A stretch of DNA of 64,000 nucleotides from FEN-1350 sp964643355 (GCA_964643355.1 CAZXPW010000002.1:79556-143555); one strand, 5' to 3'; shown: positions 51,734 through 61,656, numbered from the stretch's first letter. Notes: a model not told the origin generated them from the letters alone. Numbers and translations are program-made.

Positions 51734-53209
51734 TTACTCCGCAACGGGGTCCTCAGGTGATTCTACCGGGGCGGGCTTGAGCAACGGGAACAGAATGACA
51801 TCCCGGATACTCGTGGCGTTTGTCAACAGCATGATCAGCCGATCGATGCCGATCCCCAGCCCCCCCGCCGGCGGCATCCCGTATTTCAGCGCGGTGACAA
51901 AATCTTCGTCCATCGTGGCCATCGTCTCGGTCTGGCCCCGGAGTTGCCGGAGGAAGTTGTCCTCCTGGACCTGAGGATCGTTCAGTTCGGTATAAGCGTT
52001 GGCCACTTCCATCCGCCCAATATACAGTTCAAACCGCTCGGCATATCGCGGATCGGTTTTGCTTCTGCGGGTCAGAGGGCACAACGCCGACGGATAATCC
52101 AGAACAAAAGTCGGATCGACCAGATGATGTTCCACGCTGCCTTCAAAGACCTCATTGATCACCACCGCGTCGTCCATTCCGCCTTCGGCGATGCCCATCG
52201 ACCGGGCTTTGGCCCGAATCGCCGCCAGGTCGTCGATCGAACAGCCGGCGTATTCCTGGATCAGATCCGCGTATCGGGCTTTGCGCCACGGCCGGGTGTA
52301 TCGAATCTGTAATTCGCCGAAGGGAAGCGTATCGTCGGAACCCTGTTGCCCAACCAGCGTCGTAATCAGGGACTCGGTCATTTCCATCATGGCGTGGTAA
52401 TCGCCATAGGCCTGATACAGCTCCATCATCGTAAATTCGGGATTGTGCCGCGTGCTCAGCCCCTCGTTTCGGAAATTGCGGTTGATCTCAAAGACCCGCT
52501 CCATTCCGCCGACCAGCAGACGCTTGAGAAACAGTTCCGGTGCGATCCGCAAATACAGGTCGATATTCAGGGCATTGTGGTGGGTGATGAAAGGACGGGC
52601 CGCCGCTCCGCCTGCGATCGCCTGCATCATCGGCGTTTCCACCTCGACAAATCCCCGATCCTGCAGGAAACGGCGGATGGAATCCAGGATCCGGCACCGC
52701 TGACGGAATCGAACCATCACCTCGGGATTGGCCCACAAATCGACATAGCGCTGGCGATACCGCAGATCTACATCGGCCAGACCGTGAAATTTTTCGGGCG
52801 GAGGAAGCAAGGCCTTGGCCATGACCGTAAATCGATCCACCCAGATGGTCAACTCGCCGGTCTTGGTCCGGCCCAGCGCACCTTCGGCCGCGATCAGATC
52901 GCCGAGATCCAGCAGCTTAACGATATCCCACTGGGCGGCGAGCAACTGTTTGCTGATGCCCAACTGGATGGCCCCGCTCCAGTCCCGCAGGGTGATAAAC
53001 ACCAACTTGCCGATATCGCGAAGGAGGGTAATCCGACCGGCGACACAGGCCCGTTGCCCTTCCTGATTGTCCACATACCGGCCGCGAACCGATTCTGCCG
53101 CTTCCGTCCCATCGTATCGGCCTCCGTAGGGATCGACGCCCAATTGCCGAAGTTTTTCCAACTTCTCGCGGCGTTGTTGTTCCAGCTTGTTCAACCCTTT
53201 ATGGTGCAT
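51734..53209 (-). CDS. lysS: Lysyl-tRNA synthetase (class II)
   Basis: 491 residues, charging tRNA-Lys. OB-fold anticodon domain at residues ~55-145 (VAGRITLLRDIGKLVFITLRDWSG), then class II motifs: motif 1 near RFLQDRGFVEVETPM, motif 2 FRNEGLSTRHNPEFTMME and motif 3 GLGIGIDRLIMLLT. The lysine-specific block is present. Ends about 13 bases after the upstream protease gene's end, so it may be co-transcribed with it. No T-box leader was seen because the upstream gap is too short. Confidence 0.95.
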   Translation of the reverse strand: MHHKGLNKLEQQRREKLEKLRQLGVDPYGGRYDGTEAAESVRGRYVDNQEGQRACVAGRITLLRDIGKLVFITLRDWSGAIQLGISKQLLAAQWDIVKLLDLGDLIAAEGALGRTKTGELTIWVDRFTVMAKALLPPPEKFHGLADVDLRYRQRYVDLWANPEVMVRFRQRCRILDSIRRFLQDRGFVEVETPMMQAIAGGAAARPFITHHNALNIDLYLRIAPELFLKRLLVGGMERVFEINRNFRNEGLSTRHNPEFTMMELYQAYGDYHAMMEMTESLITTLVGQQGSDDTLPFGELQIRYTRPWRKARYADLIQEYAGCSIDDLAAIRAKARSMGIAEGGMDDAVVINEVFEGSVEHHLVDPTFVLDYPSALCPLTRRSKTDPRYAERFELYIGRMEVANAYTELNDPQVQEDNFLRQLRGQTETMATMDEDFVTALKYGMPPAGGLGIGIDRLIMLLTNATSIRDVILFPLLKPAPVESPEDPVAE

Positions 53210-53222
53210 GGTTCAGCGTCTC

Positions 53223-55427
53223 TCACTTCGTGGAGGCCGTCGGTTCGGTCGCCGACGGCAGATCGATTCCGGCCTGGATCATTCCGGCTTTGAGAACCAG
53301 GATCCCCACTTCGAGCTGGGGATCCGACTTGAGGGTCTCGGCCAGCGAATATCGCTTTACGGGATTGGACTGATCGTGATCGGCCTTGGCAAGGACATCA
53401 TTGGACCGCTGAACATCGATCATTTCCTGCAATTCATTGAGTTTCAATTCCACTTCCACATTGGGAGCGACGCCCCAGTCCTTGCGCCCGATCTTTTCCA
53501 TGACATGGCGGTTCTTTACGGGCTGATCGGACGGCAGATAATAATACGCCATCGTGTATTTGAGCTGAGATCCGTCCCCGGTATAGGGAACGACCACCTG
53601 CACGCTGCCTTTCCCGTAGGTGCGGCTGCCGACTAGGACGGCCCGTTTGTATTTTTCATCCTGGAGAGCCCCGGCCACGATTTCTGAGGCGCTGGCCGAC
53701 TGTCCGTTGATCAGAATCACGATCGGATAATTCGGATGGGTTCCGGCCTTTTTGGCGGTTTCGAAGGTTGAAAAACCTTGCCGCGGTTTGCTTTTGACGA
53801 TCAGGCCGCTGTCCAAAAACAGGTCGGCGATTCCGGACGCGCTGACCAGATAGCCGCCGGAATTAAACCGCAGGTCGAGGATCAGGCCTTTGAGGCCCTG
53901 ATTTTCCATGTCTTTCAATACCCGGTCGGCATCCTCGACAACGCTTTCGGTAAAGTCGGTGATCCGCAGATATCCGACACCCGCCTTTTGATCAAGCATA
54001 TATCGCCAGGCACCGTTTTCATCCCGCTGCCAGCCGCGGATGGGGGGGACGATGATCCGTTTGCGGGTGATGGTGATCTCTTCGACCTTCTTGGTGACGG
54101 CGCGTCTGACCGTCAGGGTGACCTGCGTATTTTCCGGACCGGTGATCTTGCTGACGGCACAAAAAATACTCATGTCCTTGGTGGGTTCGCCGTCAACGGC
54201 CGTGATTATATCCTCCGCGTCCAGTCCGGAACTGTAAGCGGGGGTGTCGGGCAACAAGCTGACGACTTTCAAAACGCCGGTCGCCTTGGAAATCTCGATT
54301 CCGATTCCGGTGAACTGCTTGGTCATGTTCTTCTGAAAATCGCTGACTTGCCAGGGCCAGATGAGATTGGTAAATGGATCCAGCGAGGCAAGAGCCGCTT
54401 CGGTAAACTGCGCGACGATGATTTCCTTCGGCAGTCCGAGCGAAATCTCATTGAGGGCCAGCACTTCGTCGAAAAGCAACAGCAGCCGGTTCTTGTTGGC
54501 TTCTTTTTCCGCGGCGCGGGATTTCTCGATTTTGTCAATTTCCGCGATCCACGATTCGGCCTTGCTCATGTCCGCCGAAAAAGCCAGCTTGGCCTTGGAG
54601 CGCATCAAGACCTCCCCAAGAAGACGACAGCGAGTCACGCATTTCCTGGCCATCTCCGAATAATCGATCGGGCTGACATAGTAGACATCCAGCGCATTGA
54701 TCGCCTTGAGAAACATATCCGGTTTGATCCCCGCGTGACGGTCTTTGCTCGTGGCGCCGCAACTGTCGTCCTGCAGGGCCATTTCGATCGTCGCCATTTC
54801 GGTCAACTGCTCGGCGAATTGCTTATACTCGGCCGAATCTTCGTACAATGAGGTCAGCCAGTAAAACCCGGATGTATAGGCGTCAACCCATTTGCCCTCG
54901 TCGGCCAGTTGCTTTCCCTTCTCCCGGGCCCGAGCGACCACCTTGCGCACGAAGGGATTTTCCAGCAGGACTTCCCTCTGGGACTGGTCGGTGTACTCGC
55001 GGGTCTTGATGACCTCGGCCAGAATCTCGCTCATCTGATTGGGATCCGCGGCGACATCGGGCTCGTATTTCTTTCTGAGCTTCTCAATTTGGGCGAGCTG
55101 ATCGGCCAGCGCTTTTTCCTTTCGGGCCCGCCGATTGGACTCGATTCGCTGGTATTCGCGTATGATCTGGTCAAGCGTTTCGACCGAAGCGTTTCGCTGG
55201 TCCGATGGAATCTGATCGAGGATCTGCTCGGCGCGGGTAAAATCCCCTCTCTGGATTTCGGCGGCGATCTGGCAAAGCCCCCGCGACGCCGACTCCGGAT
55301 CGGCCGTTGCGGTTTTGGAAGGATTGGCCGGCGTATCTTTGGGGGGTTCGCATCCTCCCAAAACCACGGGCAAAATCATCCATGCCGTTATTCCAATCAG
55401 ACGACAGAAGATTCTCTTTGTATTCAA
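53223..55427 (-). CDS. S41 family carboxy-terminal processing protease (lipoprotein)
   Basis: 734 residues. The N-terminus ends in the lipobox VVLGG-C26, so it is anchored to a membrane facing the periplasm. A long helical region (residues ~55-310, RRARKEKALADQLAQIEKLR) precedes a PDZ domain (GIGIEISKATGVLKVVSLLPDTPAYSSGLDAEDI) and the tail-specific protease core with the Ser/Lys dyad: Ser in NGQSASASEIVAG and Lys in RTYGKGSVQ. Larger than typical CtpA (about 430), because of the extra N-terminal region. Starts with TTG 55427; the next in-frame ATG would remove the basic part of the signal. Runs into lysS. Confidence 0.9.
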   Translation of the reverse strand: MNTKRIFCRLIGITAWMILPVVLGGCEPPKDTPANPSKTATADPESASRGLCQIAAEIQRGDFTRAEQILDQIPSDQRNASVETLDQIIREYQRIESNRRARKEKALADQLAQIEKLRKKYEPDVAADPNQMSEILAEVIKTREYTDQSQREVLLENPFVRKVVARAREKGKQLADEGKWVDAYTSGFYWLTSLYEDSAEYKQFAEQLTEMATIEMALQDDSCGATSKDRHAGIKPDMFLKAINALDVYYVSPIDYSEMARKCVTRCRLLGEVLMRSKAKLAFSADMSKAESWIAEIDKIEKSRAAEKEANKNRLLLLFDEVLALNEISLGLPKEIIVAQFTEAALASLDPFTNLIWPWQVSDFQKNMTKQFTGIGIEISKATGVLKVVSLLPDTPAYSSGLDAEDIITAVDGEPTKDMSIFCAVSKITGPENTQVTLTVRRAVTKKVEEITITRKRIIVPPIRGWQRDENGAWRYMLDQKAGVGYLRITDFTESVVEDADRVLKDMENQGLKGLILDLRFNSGGYLVSASGIADLFLDSGLIVKSKPRQGFSTFETAKKAGTHPNYPIVILINGQSASASEIVAGALQDEKYKRAVLVGSRTYGKGSVQVVVPYTGDGSQLKYTMAYYYLPSDQPVKNRHVMEKIGRKDWGVAPNVEVELKLNELQEMIDVQRSNDVLAKADHDQSNPVKRYSLAETLKSDPQLEVGILVLKAGMIQAGIDLPSATEPTASTK

Positions 55428-55530
55428 GAAACCAACCCCATTTCAATTTGTCTGGACGAAATTCTCCGTCAGGTCGCCGATCGCGATCCCGTTCTGGCGT
55501 GACCGACGACCTTCCGGAGACGATTCAGTG

Positions 55531-55554
55531 GCGAGAGAACGAGTCTCGCTTTTT
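55531..55554 (+). terminator. Intrinsic terminator oriented against flanking genes
   Basis: GCGAGA (55531-55536) / TCTCGC (55544-55549) stem followed by TTTTT on the plus strand. All neighbouring genes are on the minus strand, so it would stop antisense transcription entering fba; on the minus strand it would read as a hairpin without a T tract. Confidence 0.5.
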
Positions 55555-55556
55555 GA

Positions 55557-56501
55557 TTACAGGCATTCGGCGGCCTTACCGGCACAGCCCAGCACATGGA
55601 GCTTGTGCTTGACCATTTTCTTGATGGCTTCGCGCCCGGGACCAAGGTATTTCCGCGGATCGAACTCGCCGGGCTTTTCCGCGAAAACCTGTCGGATCTT
55701 GGCCGTCAGGGCCATTCGCAGATCCGTGTCGATATTGACCTTGCAGACGCCCATCTTGGCCGCTTTGCTGATCGCTTCTTCCGGAACGCCCATCGCATCG
55801 GGCATCTTGCCGCCGTATTTGTTGATCAGGTCCTTGAATTCCTGCAGCACGCTGCTGGAGCCGTGCATGACCAGCGGAAACCCCGGAACCAGTTTGCGAA
55901 TCTTATCAATGACATCAAAAGCCAGTTTGGGCGCGGTTTTAAATTTGTAAGCGCCATGGCTGGTGCCGATGGCCAGAGCCAGCGAGTCGCAGCCGGTCCG
56001 TTTAATAAAATCGACGGCCTGATCGGGATCGGTCAGATGCGCCGAAACATCGTCCACGCCCTTGACATGTTCCTCGATCCCGCCGAGCTGGCCGAGTTCG
56101 GCCTCGACGACGACCCCTTTGGAGTGGGCATACTCGACGACCTGCCTGGTCAACTTGACATTGTCTTCGTAGGGGTGGTGCGAGGCGTCGATCATCACGG
56201 AGGTGAATCCATCCTCCACACACTGTTTGCAAATCTCGAAGGTATCGCCATGATCCAGATGGACCGCGATCGGGATTCCGGGGTTTTCCTTGACGGCGAC
56301 ATCGATGATCCCCCGCAGATAGCTCATCTTGGCGTATTCGCGGGCGCCCTTGCTGATCTGCAGGATCAGCGGGGCCTGTTCTTCCGCGATCGCCTCGACG
56401 ATCCCCTGGGTGATCTCCATGTTGTTGACATTGAACGCGCCGACGGCGTATCCGTTTTTGTACGCCATCTGAAACATTTTCCTGGTGCTGACTAACGGCA
56501 T
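55557..56501 (-). CDS. fba: Class II fructose-bisphosphate aldolase
   Basis: 314 residues, zinc-dependent cleavage of fructose-1,6-bisphosphate in glycolysis/gluconeogenesis. Seen: HLDHGDTF with catalytic D83 and zinc-ligand H84, AELGQLGGIEEHV, GTSHGAYKF and VMHGSSSV supplying further zinc ligands and the phosphate site, and NIDTDLRMALTAKIR. GGAG lies 6 bases before the ATG. Related tagatose-bisphosphate aldolases have the same motifs, so substrate is likely but not certain. Confidence 0.92.
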   Translation of the reverse strand: MPLVSTRKMFQMAYKNGYAVGAFNVNNMEITQGIVEAIAEEQAPLILQISKGAREYAKMSYLRGIIDVAVKENPGIPIAVHLDHGDTFEICKQCVEDGFTSVMIDASHHPYEDNVKLTRQVVEYAHSKGVVVEAELGQLGGIEEHVKGVDDVSAHLTDPDQAVDFIKRTGCDSLALAIGTSHGAYKFKTAPKLAFDVIDKIRKLVPGFPLVMHGSSSVLQEFKDLINKYGGKMPDAMGVPEEAISKAAKMGVCKVNIDTDLRMALTAKIRQVFAEKPGEFDPRKYLGPGREAIKKMVKHKLHVLGCAGKAAECL

Positions 56502-56575
56502 ATTGTGCTCCTTACGAGAACGATTTTCCTGTTTCCGTTATTTGGGTTTCTCACAATCCCGGGGTCCTGATTCGG

Positions 56576-59500
56576 TTATTCTTCCCGCAACGGACCGCTG
56601 ACTCCATAATATCGTCGCGAGCCAACGGTCAGCTCCTTGACGCCCTGCGGCCAGATACTGAACATGAAGGACTGACGGTCCCGAAGGGCGTCGATGGAAT
56701 ACGAAAATCCATAGAAGATCCGATGATACCGGCGCAACAGCGTCACTTCATTGCGGATACTCGTGCCATAATCGAAGTTGTACTCCTGCGAAACGATGGC
56801 CGTATAGCGTTCGTTAAGGTTATAGGCGAGGGCCGTCACAAATGAATGCGATCCTTCTTCGTGGATCGTTTTGTCGTTCTCCGGCGGACGGATGTCGATG
56901 ACGACCGGTCGCAGGTAACGGCTGCCGACATAGTAACTCAGGTCCGGAAAGACATATCGGGAGACTCCAATGTTGACCTGCTGCGGATAACCGCTGCGGA
57001 TATCATACATCAGGTCGCTGAGAATCGTGGTTGTATCGCTGATGCGCCACTCGAAATCGCTGCTGACCGAATCCCGCAAGACTCCATACTCCCCGAGCGA
57101 TCGTCGCACGGCCATGGGAATCGAGGGGTTGGTCCAGGCCAGGTCCCACGGTCCGGCCGAGGGGTCGGCGTTTTCATGAATCCAAGTCGCATCCACATCC
57201 CACCGGATCCAGTCGAGAGTATGAAGCTTTTCCTGGGGACCTCGACGGGTCTGCCAACGCTGCGACAATCCGAAGTTGGCCATGTCGCGCATATCGGACA
57301 CCTCATCGCTGGCTTCAAAGGCCGCCGCCTCCACATGCGGAGTAAAGACATGCCGCAATCCATTAATATCCCAGAACCGCGACTGAACAAAGGGGTCGGC
57401 CTTCCAGAACTGCGTCGATGCCCGTACGCCGATCTCGCCAAGGGTTACATTGTCCTCCCGGTCGCGGATCGGAACGATCGTGTTATCCAGCCGCGTTCGA
57501 TATCCCAACTGGTCCTCGAATCCATAGGTGCCAGCCAGATACGGAACGACTTTGGCGGTATAGACCCGAAGCGGCAAATCGACTTCATTGCGCGAACTAA
57601 AGTAGGTATAAAACTCACCGGGTTCGGTCCCGACCTTGTCGTTCCCCCGACGGTACCGCATCCGGCTGGCCTGAGTATCGCTGTAAAATGTCAACTGATC
57701 GTCCCAGAACGACTGGCCGGCCCAATGGAATTCGGCGGTCGGAAGCTCCTCCGTCATCGTCTCAAAATCGTTGATGCGGAATTTGTTCAGGAACGAAAAC
57801 CCCCAATTATCCCGAATCCGCTTCAAATGAACAAGCGTTTCCTGGGATTTGCCGGTATTGAACTCATCCTGGTACATCCATTCGAGAAAGTTTTCATCCG
57901 ACAAGTACCCCGCTTCCAGGGTCAATTGCCAGTCGTAGGGCAAATACTGCCGATGACGGAAGGTGAATCGCCCGCGGACATCTTCGCCGGGATCGATGTT
58001 TTTGCGGCTGGTGATGCGGCCCAGATCGTCGGTGCCACGGTCGGTCAAAATATAGCCGATCATTTCGCCATACGACTTGTCAAACTGATATTCGGTTTCG
58101 ATCCCGGCCCCGACGCCGCGTTCGCTGTAGTAATCGATGGCCAGATTGGAGTCCATCCCCTTGGGTTCTCTCCAGCCGAGCAGACGGGCCAGGTGCCATT
58201 GCGACTGGATCGTCGTGCCATAATCGGAATCGTCGCCGATCTGCAACCGTCGAATGGGGACATCCGGCCGAATAAAATCCGTGTGAAGCTTCGGCCATCG
58301 GAAGATCGTGGCGCTGCCCACTTTCATGTCCACATCGTAGAGCATTCCGTCATAGCTTTTCTTGTCGGGTCCGGCCTGGGTCCGCGAATCGATGTGAGTC
58401 GTGTCCGTCAGGACCATTCGCGAGGCGTTCAGAGAAATCTGCGGAAGGTAGAATTCGCTGGTGGTCAGAGTGATCTGTTCGGCCTCGAATGCCGATTCGG
58501 AAACCTGGCGGAGTTGCTGAGCCCGCAGGTAGATTGGAAGTTCGCGTTTGGGATCATAGGTCCGCATTTCCGCCTGAATGGCAAAACCCCGATGATTTTC
58601 AAAATCATAATACATCTCGTGACAACGAATCGTGCGGGGGCCCTCGGTCATCACGATGTTGCCGCGGACATATATGGCGCTGACTCGACCGGCGGCCAGA
58701 ACGCCGTCGCTGCGGCTTTTGGAGTCTTCGCCGAATTTGGGTTCGGCGTGGAAAATAACGGCATTATCCGCCTGGAACTCAATTAAACCGCCTCGATCGT
58801 CCCGTTTTTGCCAGAGGTAAAACCGACCGATCACCGTCGCCGCAAACCGGCCGTTGCCCATATCCGCGTTCTGGATTTTCGGGGCCGGATCCCATAACCC
58901 TGCGATGTTGACGGTCTGATCCACCGACGCCGTTTCGACCGCGGGAACCGATTCTTCCATCGGGGGAGTTTCACCTCCTGTCAGCGGGTCGAACAACCCC
59001 GAGGGGGATCGCGGTTTGCCTTTTTCCGGTGTCAGGACGGCGACCGGTCGCTGAAACGGAGGGATCTGCGCCTCTTTGCGGATATACGGTTCGCTGCGAA
59101 TCGGCGCCGCTGCGGACAGGGCTCGCTGGCACAATTCGATCCGGCGAATTTCGTCTTCTCCGGCGGGGGTTTGTGTTTCGGCTTCGGCAAAAATCTGGCC
59201 GATCACCAGGAATCGCGCAACCAGGGCCTGGCCGCGGTTCAAGACCTGATTGTCAACTCCGGAAGTCCTCGCGGCCTTTCCCTGAACGACGGTGACATTG
59301 TGTTCCAAGTACACGCGAACATCATAATCGCTATGCCGAATACCCCGATGCTCCGAGTGGATCGGCGTGATCAGCACGACCGCTTTATCGCCGGATAACT
59401 GGTTGTCGCCGAGGCGCAAGGTCATCCCGTCTTCAAAGATCAGGATATGATTTTCTTCGGGATCGGATCCACGAGAAACCCGCATCGTTTTTCCGGACAG

Positions 59501-59611
59501 ATGCAAATCCTGGCCGGCAAAAGACGCGTCCTGGGCGGCCGAAACCGAACTCCAAGCCCCGGCCGACAGCACGACCGCTACCATCCCTAACCATCCAGAC
59601 TGTTTACTCAT
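56576..59611 (-). CDS. lptD: LptD-like outer-membrane LPS assembly barrel
   Basis: 1011 residues with a signal peptide (LGMVAVVLSAGAWSSVSAAQ). The N-terminal ~100 residues look like the OstA/jelly-roll domain (LHLSGKTMRV...ILIFEDGMTLRLGDNQLSGDKAVVLI); residues ~230-280 are linker; the remaining ~700 residues are amphipathic beta-strands of an outer-membrane barrel (YSERGVGAGIETEYQFDKSYG, QTRRGPQEKLHTLDWIRWDV) in the LptD C-terminal pattern. ATG 59611 has AAGGA 5 bases upstream; a longer start (59635) is weaker. A perfect TATAAT lies on the minus strand at 59725-59720. The cysteines that form LptD disulfides in E. coli are not obvious. It would pair with LptB at 0.7-1.4 kb. Confidence 0.8.
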   Translation of the reverse strand: MSKQSGWLGMVAVVLSAGAWSSVSAAQDASFAGQDLHLSGKTMRVSRGSDPEENHILIFEDGMTLRLGDNQLSGDKAVVLITPIHSEHRGIRHSDYDVRVYLEHNVTVVQGKAARTSGVDNQVLNRGQALVARFLVIGQIFAEAETQTPAGEDEIRRIELCQRALSAAAPIRSEPYIRKEAQIPPFQRPVAVLTPEKGKPRSPSGLFDPLTGGETPPMEESVPAVETASVDQTVNIAGLWDPAPKIQNADMGNGRFAATVIGRFYLWQKRDDRGGLIEFQADNAVIFHAEPKFGEDSKSRSDGVLAAGRVSAIYVRGNIVMTEGPRTIRCHEMYYDFENHRGFAIQAEMRTYDPKRELPIYLRAQQLRQVSESAFEAEQITLTTSEFYLPQISLNASRMVLTDTTHIDSRTQAGPDKKSYDGMLYDVDMKVGSATIFRWPKLHTDFIRPDVPIRRLQIGDDSDYGTTIQSQWHLARLLGWREPKGMDSNLAIDYYSERGVGAGIETEYQFDKSYGEMIGYILTDRGTDDLGRITSRKNIDPGEDVRGRFTFRHRQYLPYDWQLTLEAGYLSDENFLEWMYQDEFNTGKSQETLVHLKRIRDNWGFSFLNKFRINDFETMTEELPTAEFHWAGQSFWDDQLTFYSDTQASRMRYRRGNDKVGTEPGEFYTYFSSRNEVDLPLRVYTAKVVPYLAGTYGFEDQLGYRTRLDNTIVPIRDREDNVTLGEIGVRASTQFWKADPFVQSRFWDINGLRHVFTPHVEAAAFEASDEVSDMRDMANFGLSQRWQTRRGPQEKLHTLDWIRWDVDATWIHENADPSAGPWDLAWTNPSIPMAVRRSLGEYGVLRDSVSSDFEWRISDTTTILSDLMYDIRSGYPQQVNIGVSRYVFPDLSYYVGSRYLRPVVIDIRPPENDKTIHEEGSHSFVTALAYNLNERYTAIVSQEYNFDYGTSIRNEVTLLRRYHRIFYGFSYSIDALRDRQSFMFSIWPQGVKELTVGSRRYYGVSGPLREE

Positions 59612-59783
59612 GGGTTTCCTTGTTTGGCGATACATCCGTCGGCGGGGTCACGGGAATTGGACAACCGATGGTACGCATTCCCTGCGCCGTCATGCGGCCA
59701 CCCTGCACATGAACTCCGAATTATAGACGGTTGTGCGGGGAAATCCAGCAAAAACCGCCTTCCTGGGGGCTTTCTTCGTTCCT

Positions 59784-60560
59784 TTAGAGCTGTTCATATC
59801 GGATAACGGCCCGAAAAATTCCATTGATTCGATCCGCCTGGACAAACAATGGCGGATGAGTTTCATTCCTCGGCTGAAGGCGTATCTTGTTGTCGTTCTC
59901 AAAAAAGACCCGTTTGAAGGTGCTTTCGTGGGGATGAACAAAACGCACAAAGCAGTCATCCCCGTTCTGGACGGCTACCGACGGAGAAAAAACGACGATA
60001 TCTCCTTGTCGAAACTTGGGTTCCATGGAATCGCCGACGACCCGTACAGCGAACGCGTTGGGGTCGTGAAGATCCGGACATCGGACATACTCATCGGCAA
60101 TTCCGACCGGGTAACCCATATCGGTGAACTCGACGGGATAGCCAGCGGAAACCTTGTTGACGACGGGGATCATCTGCCCCGCCGTCATCGAATAAGCCGA
60201 ATGGTTTGATAGCGAGGATTGATCGGACAACAGGGAGGAAAGATCTTCGGTAACGGGTTTGTTTTCCATCATATTCCGAATCACCTGACGGAGGCGGCGA
60301 TTCTGAGCGTCGGTTTGTTCAAAATCCCTGCGAATATCGGAAGGCATTCGTTCCAAATGTGCGATGTGCCGCAAGAGACCCGGTTCAAACCCGAGAACCT
60401 GTTCCAACTTGATTAACAAGTCATCGCTGGGAGGATTCTTCACTCGTCCGGTTTCAATCGTGGAAATATAAGGTTTGGAAAAACCAGTTTTGAAGGCGAC
60501 TTCATCCAAGGTCATACCGGATTCTTCCCGTTTACTGCGAAGTATTTTGCCCAAGGACAT
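59784..60560 (-). CDS. XRE-HTH / S24 peptidase repressor (LexA/CI-like)
   Basis: 258 residues. Residues ~5-60 are a helix-turn-helix (MTLDEVAFKTGFSKPYISTI); residues ~135-240 are a self-cleaving S24 domain: A139-G140 cleavage site in VSAGYPVEF, catalytic S178 in GDSMEP and K216 in TFKRV. Proteins of this class are inactivated by RecA on single-stranded DNA, and are found as phage CI repressors and in SOS or mobile-element control. ATG 60560 has AAGG 9 bases upstream. The region upstream (60561-60778) is AT-rich with no clear operator; no phage genes lie nearby. Confidence 0.88.
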   Translation of the reverse strand: MSLGKILRSKREESGMTLDEVAFKTGFSKPYISTIETGRVKNPPSDDLLIKLEQVLGFEPGLLRHIAHLERMPSDIRRDFEQTDAQNRRLRQVIRNMMENKPVTEDLSSLLSDQSSLSNHSAYSMTAGQMIPVVNKVSAGYPVEFTDMGYPVGIADEYVRCPDLHDPNAFAVRVVGDSMEPKFRQGDIVVFSPSVAVQNGDDCFVRFVHPHESTFKRVFFENDNKIRLQPRNETHPPLFVQADRINGIFRAVIRYEQL

Positions 60561-60778
60561 TATCATCACCTTAATCAAAAGTCAGTAATTGTTCTTGTTG
60601 TGGCCGCATAAAGTTATTTAGCCAACAAATTGAATCCGAGATTGGCCTTTTATGCAATAGAGAAAATCAAAAAATATGGCATCAAACGAAATATGCAAGC
60701 AGGGGTGGGTTGAGCATCAAGATTTGAGATTTGATTTGGCGACTTTCGACAAAACCGGATGCTTGTTGGGACGGAGGA

Positions 60779-61360
60779 TTACCGTATGCACTCATACACG
60801 AATGCCGGCGGGAGATTTGCCCATACAATCGGCGAGCAATGGACCTCCGTGAACAACCGTCGGATTTTTCGTCGGAATCGTCGCCCGGCCGGAAGGATCG
60901 ACCCTTCCAGATAGGCAAAGGTCGCAAACTGCCCACCCGGCTTCAAGACCGATAGAGTCGCTTCCAGAAGCTGATCCCGCAATTCGGCGTTAAACGCCGC
61001 CCACGGCAATCCCGACACGATGCTATCGACCTTCCCCAGCCCCCGCTCGCTCAGAATCGCGCCCAAGTTGGCCACTGAATCCTTCGCCACATCCAACTCT
61101 GGAAATCGCCGCTGCAACTGTTCGGCCATTGTCGGATGGAACTCCACTGCCACAAACTTTGCCTCCGGCCGCTTGACCTCCAGGATCCGCTGCGTGAACG
61201 ACCCTGTCCCGGGCCCATACTCCACGATCACCTCCGCATTCCGAACCCCCGCCAGATCGACGATCAACTCCGCCAGCCCGCGCGAACTGGGGGCCACCGC
61301 CCCGATCGTCTGGGGGGCACGAAGATATTCCTTCACAAATGTCCATGTTTGTCGGATCAT
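60779..61360 (-). CDS. PmtA-like phospholipid N-methyltransferase
   Basis: 193 residues, S-adenosylmethionine fold with VEYGPGTGSFTQ (motif I) and SIVSGLPW (motif IV), as in bacterial phosphatidylethanolamine N-methyltransferases (PmtA) and related rRNA adenine dimethylase-like enzymes. Product would be phosphatidylcholine or a methylated lipid; the absence of the KsgA C-terminal domain argues against an rRNA target. No ribosome site is obvious before ATG 61360. It lies next to the S24 repressor gene but nothing shows that they act together. Confidence 0.75.
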   Translation of the reverse strand: MIRQTWTFVKEYLRAPQTIGAVAPSSRGLAELIVDLAGVRNAEVIVEYGPGTGSFTQRILEVKRPEAKFVAVEFHPTMAEQLQRRFPELDVAKDSVANLGAILSERGLGKVDSIVSGLPWAAFNAELRDQLLEATLSVLKPGGQFATFAYLEGSILPAGRRFRRKIRRLFTEVHCSPIVWANLPPAFVYECIR

Positions 61361-61503
61361 AAAGTCGATTTGCTTTCAGAAAAATCGGATTTCCACTCCT
61401 GAAGACACCAAGATTATAACAGCATTTCCACTTTTTTCAATGCCCCCAGACTTTTCCTTGTATTTTTGTAAACCCGCCGTACAATTCATCGTAACGAGTT
61501 TTG

Positions 61504-61600
61504 TGCCAGGGGAGCAATCGCCGGATGGCGAAAGCTGAGAGTCGCAAGCCATGCGACAACCCTTCGTACCTGATCTGGGTAATGCCGGCGTAGGGAGGCA
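61504..61600 (+). promoter_or_regulatory. TPP riboswitch (THI element)
   Basis: Matches the thiamin pyrophosphate aptamer: TGCC/GGCA closing helix (61504-61507 with 61597-61600), the helix-2/3 core GCTGAGA (61534-61540), an ACCCTT-like ACAACCCTT, and the strongly conserved ACCTGATCTGGGTAATGCC followed by GGCGTAGGGA. A terminator follows directly, so TPP binding is expected to stop transcription of the thi genes. Confidence 0.95.
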
Positions 61601-61617
61601 TACTAAGGCGAGCATGA

Positions 61618-61647
61618 AGCGTCGGCCGGTATGCCGACGCTTTTTTT
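61618..61647 (+). terminator. Riboswitch expression-platform terminator
   Basis: AGCGTCGGC/GCCGACGCT, a 9-bp stem with a 6-base loop (61618-61641), then seven T residues, placed 17 bases after the TPP aptamer and 10 bases before the thiF start. This is transcription-attenuation control. Confidence 0.88.
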
Positions 61648-61656
61648 CGTTGGTGC

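Noticed and set aside
56846..58786. 646-residue plus-strand frame
   Set aside because: Antisense to the lptD-like gene; no recognisable motifs.
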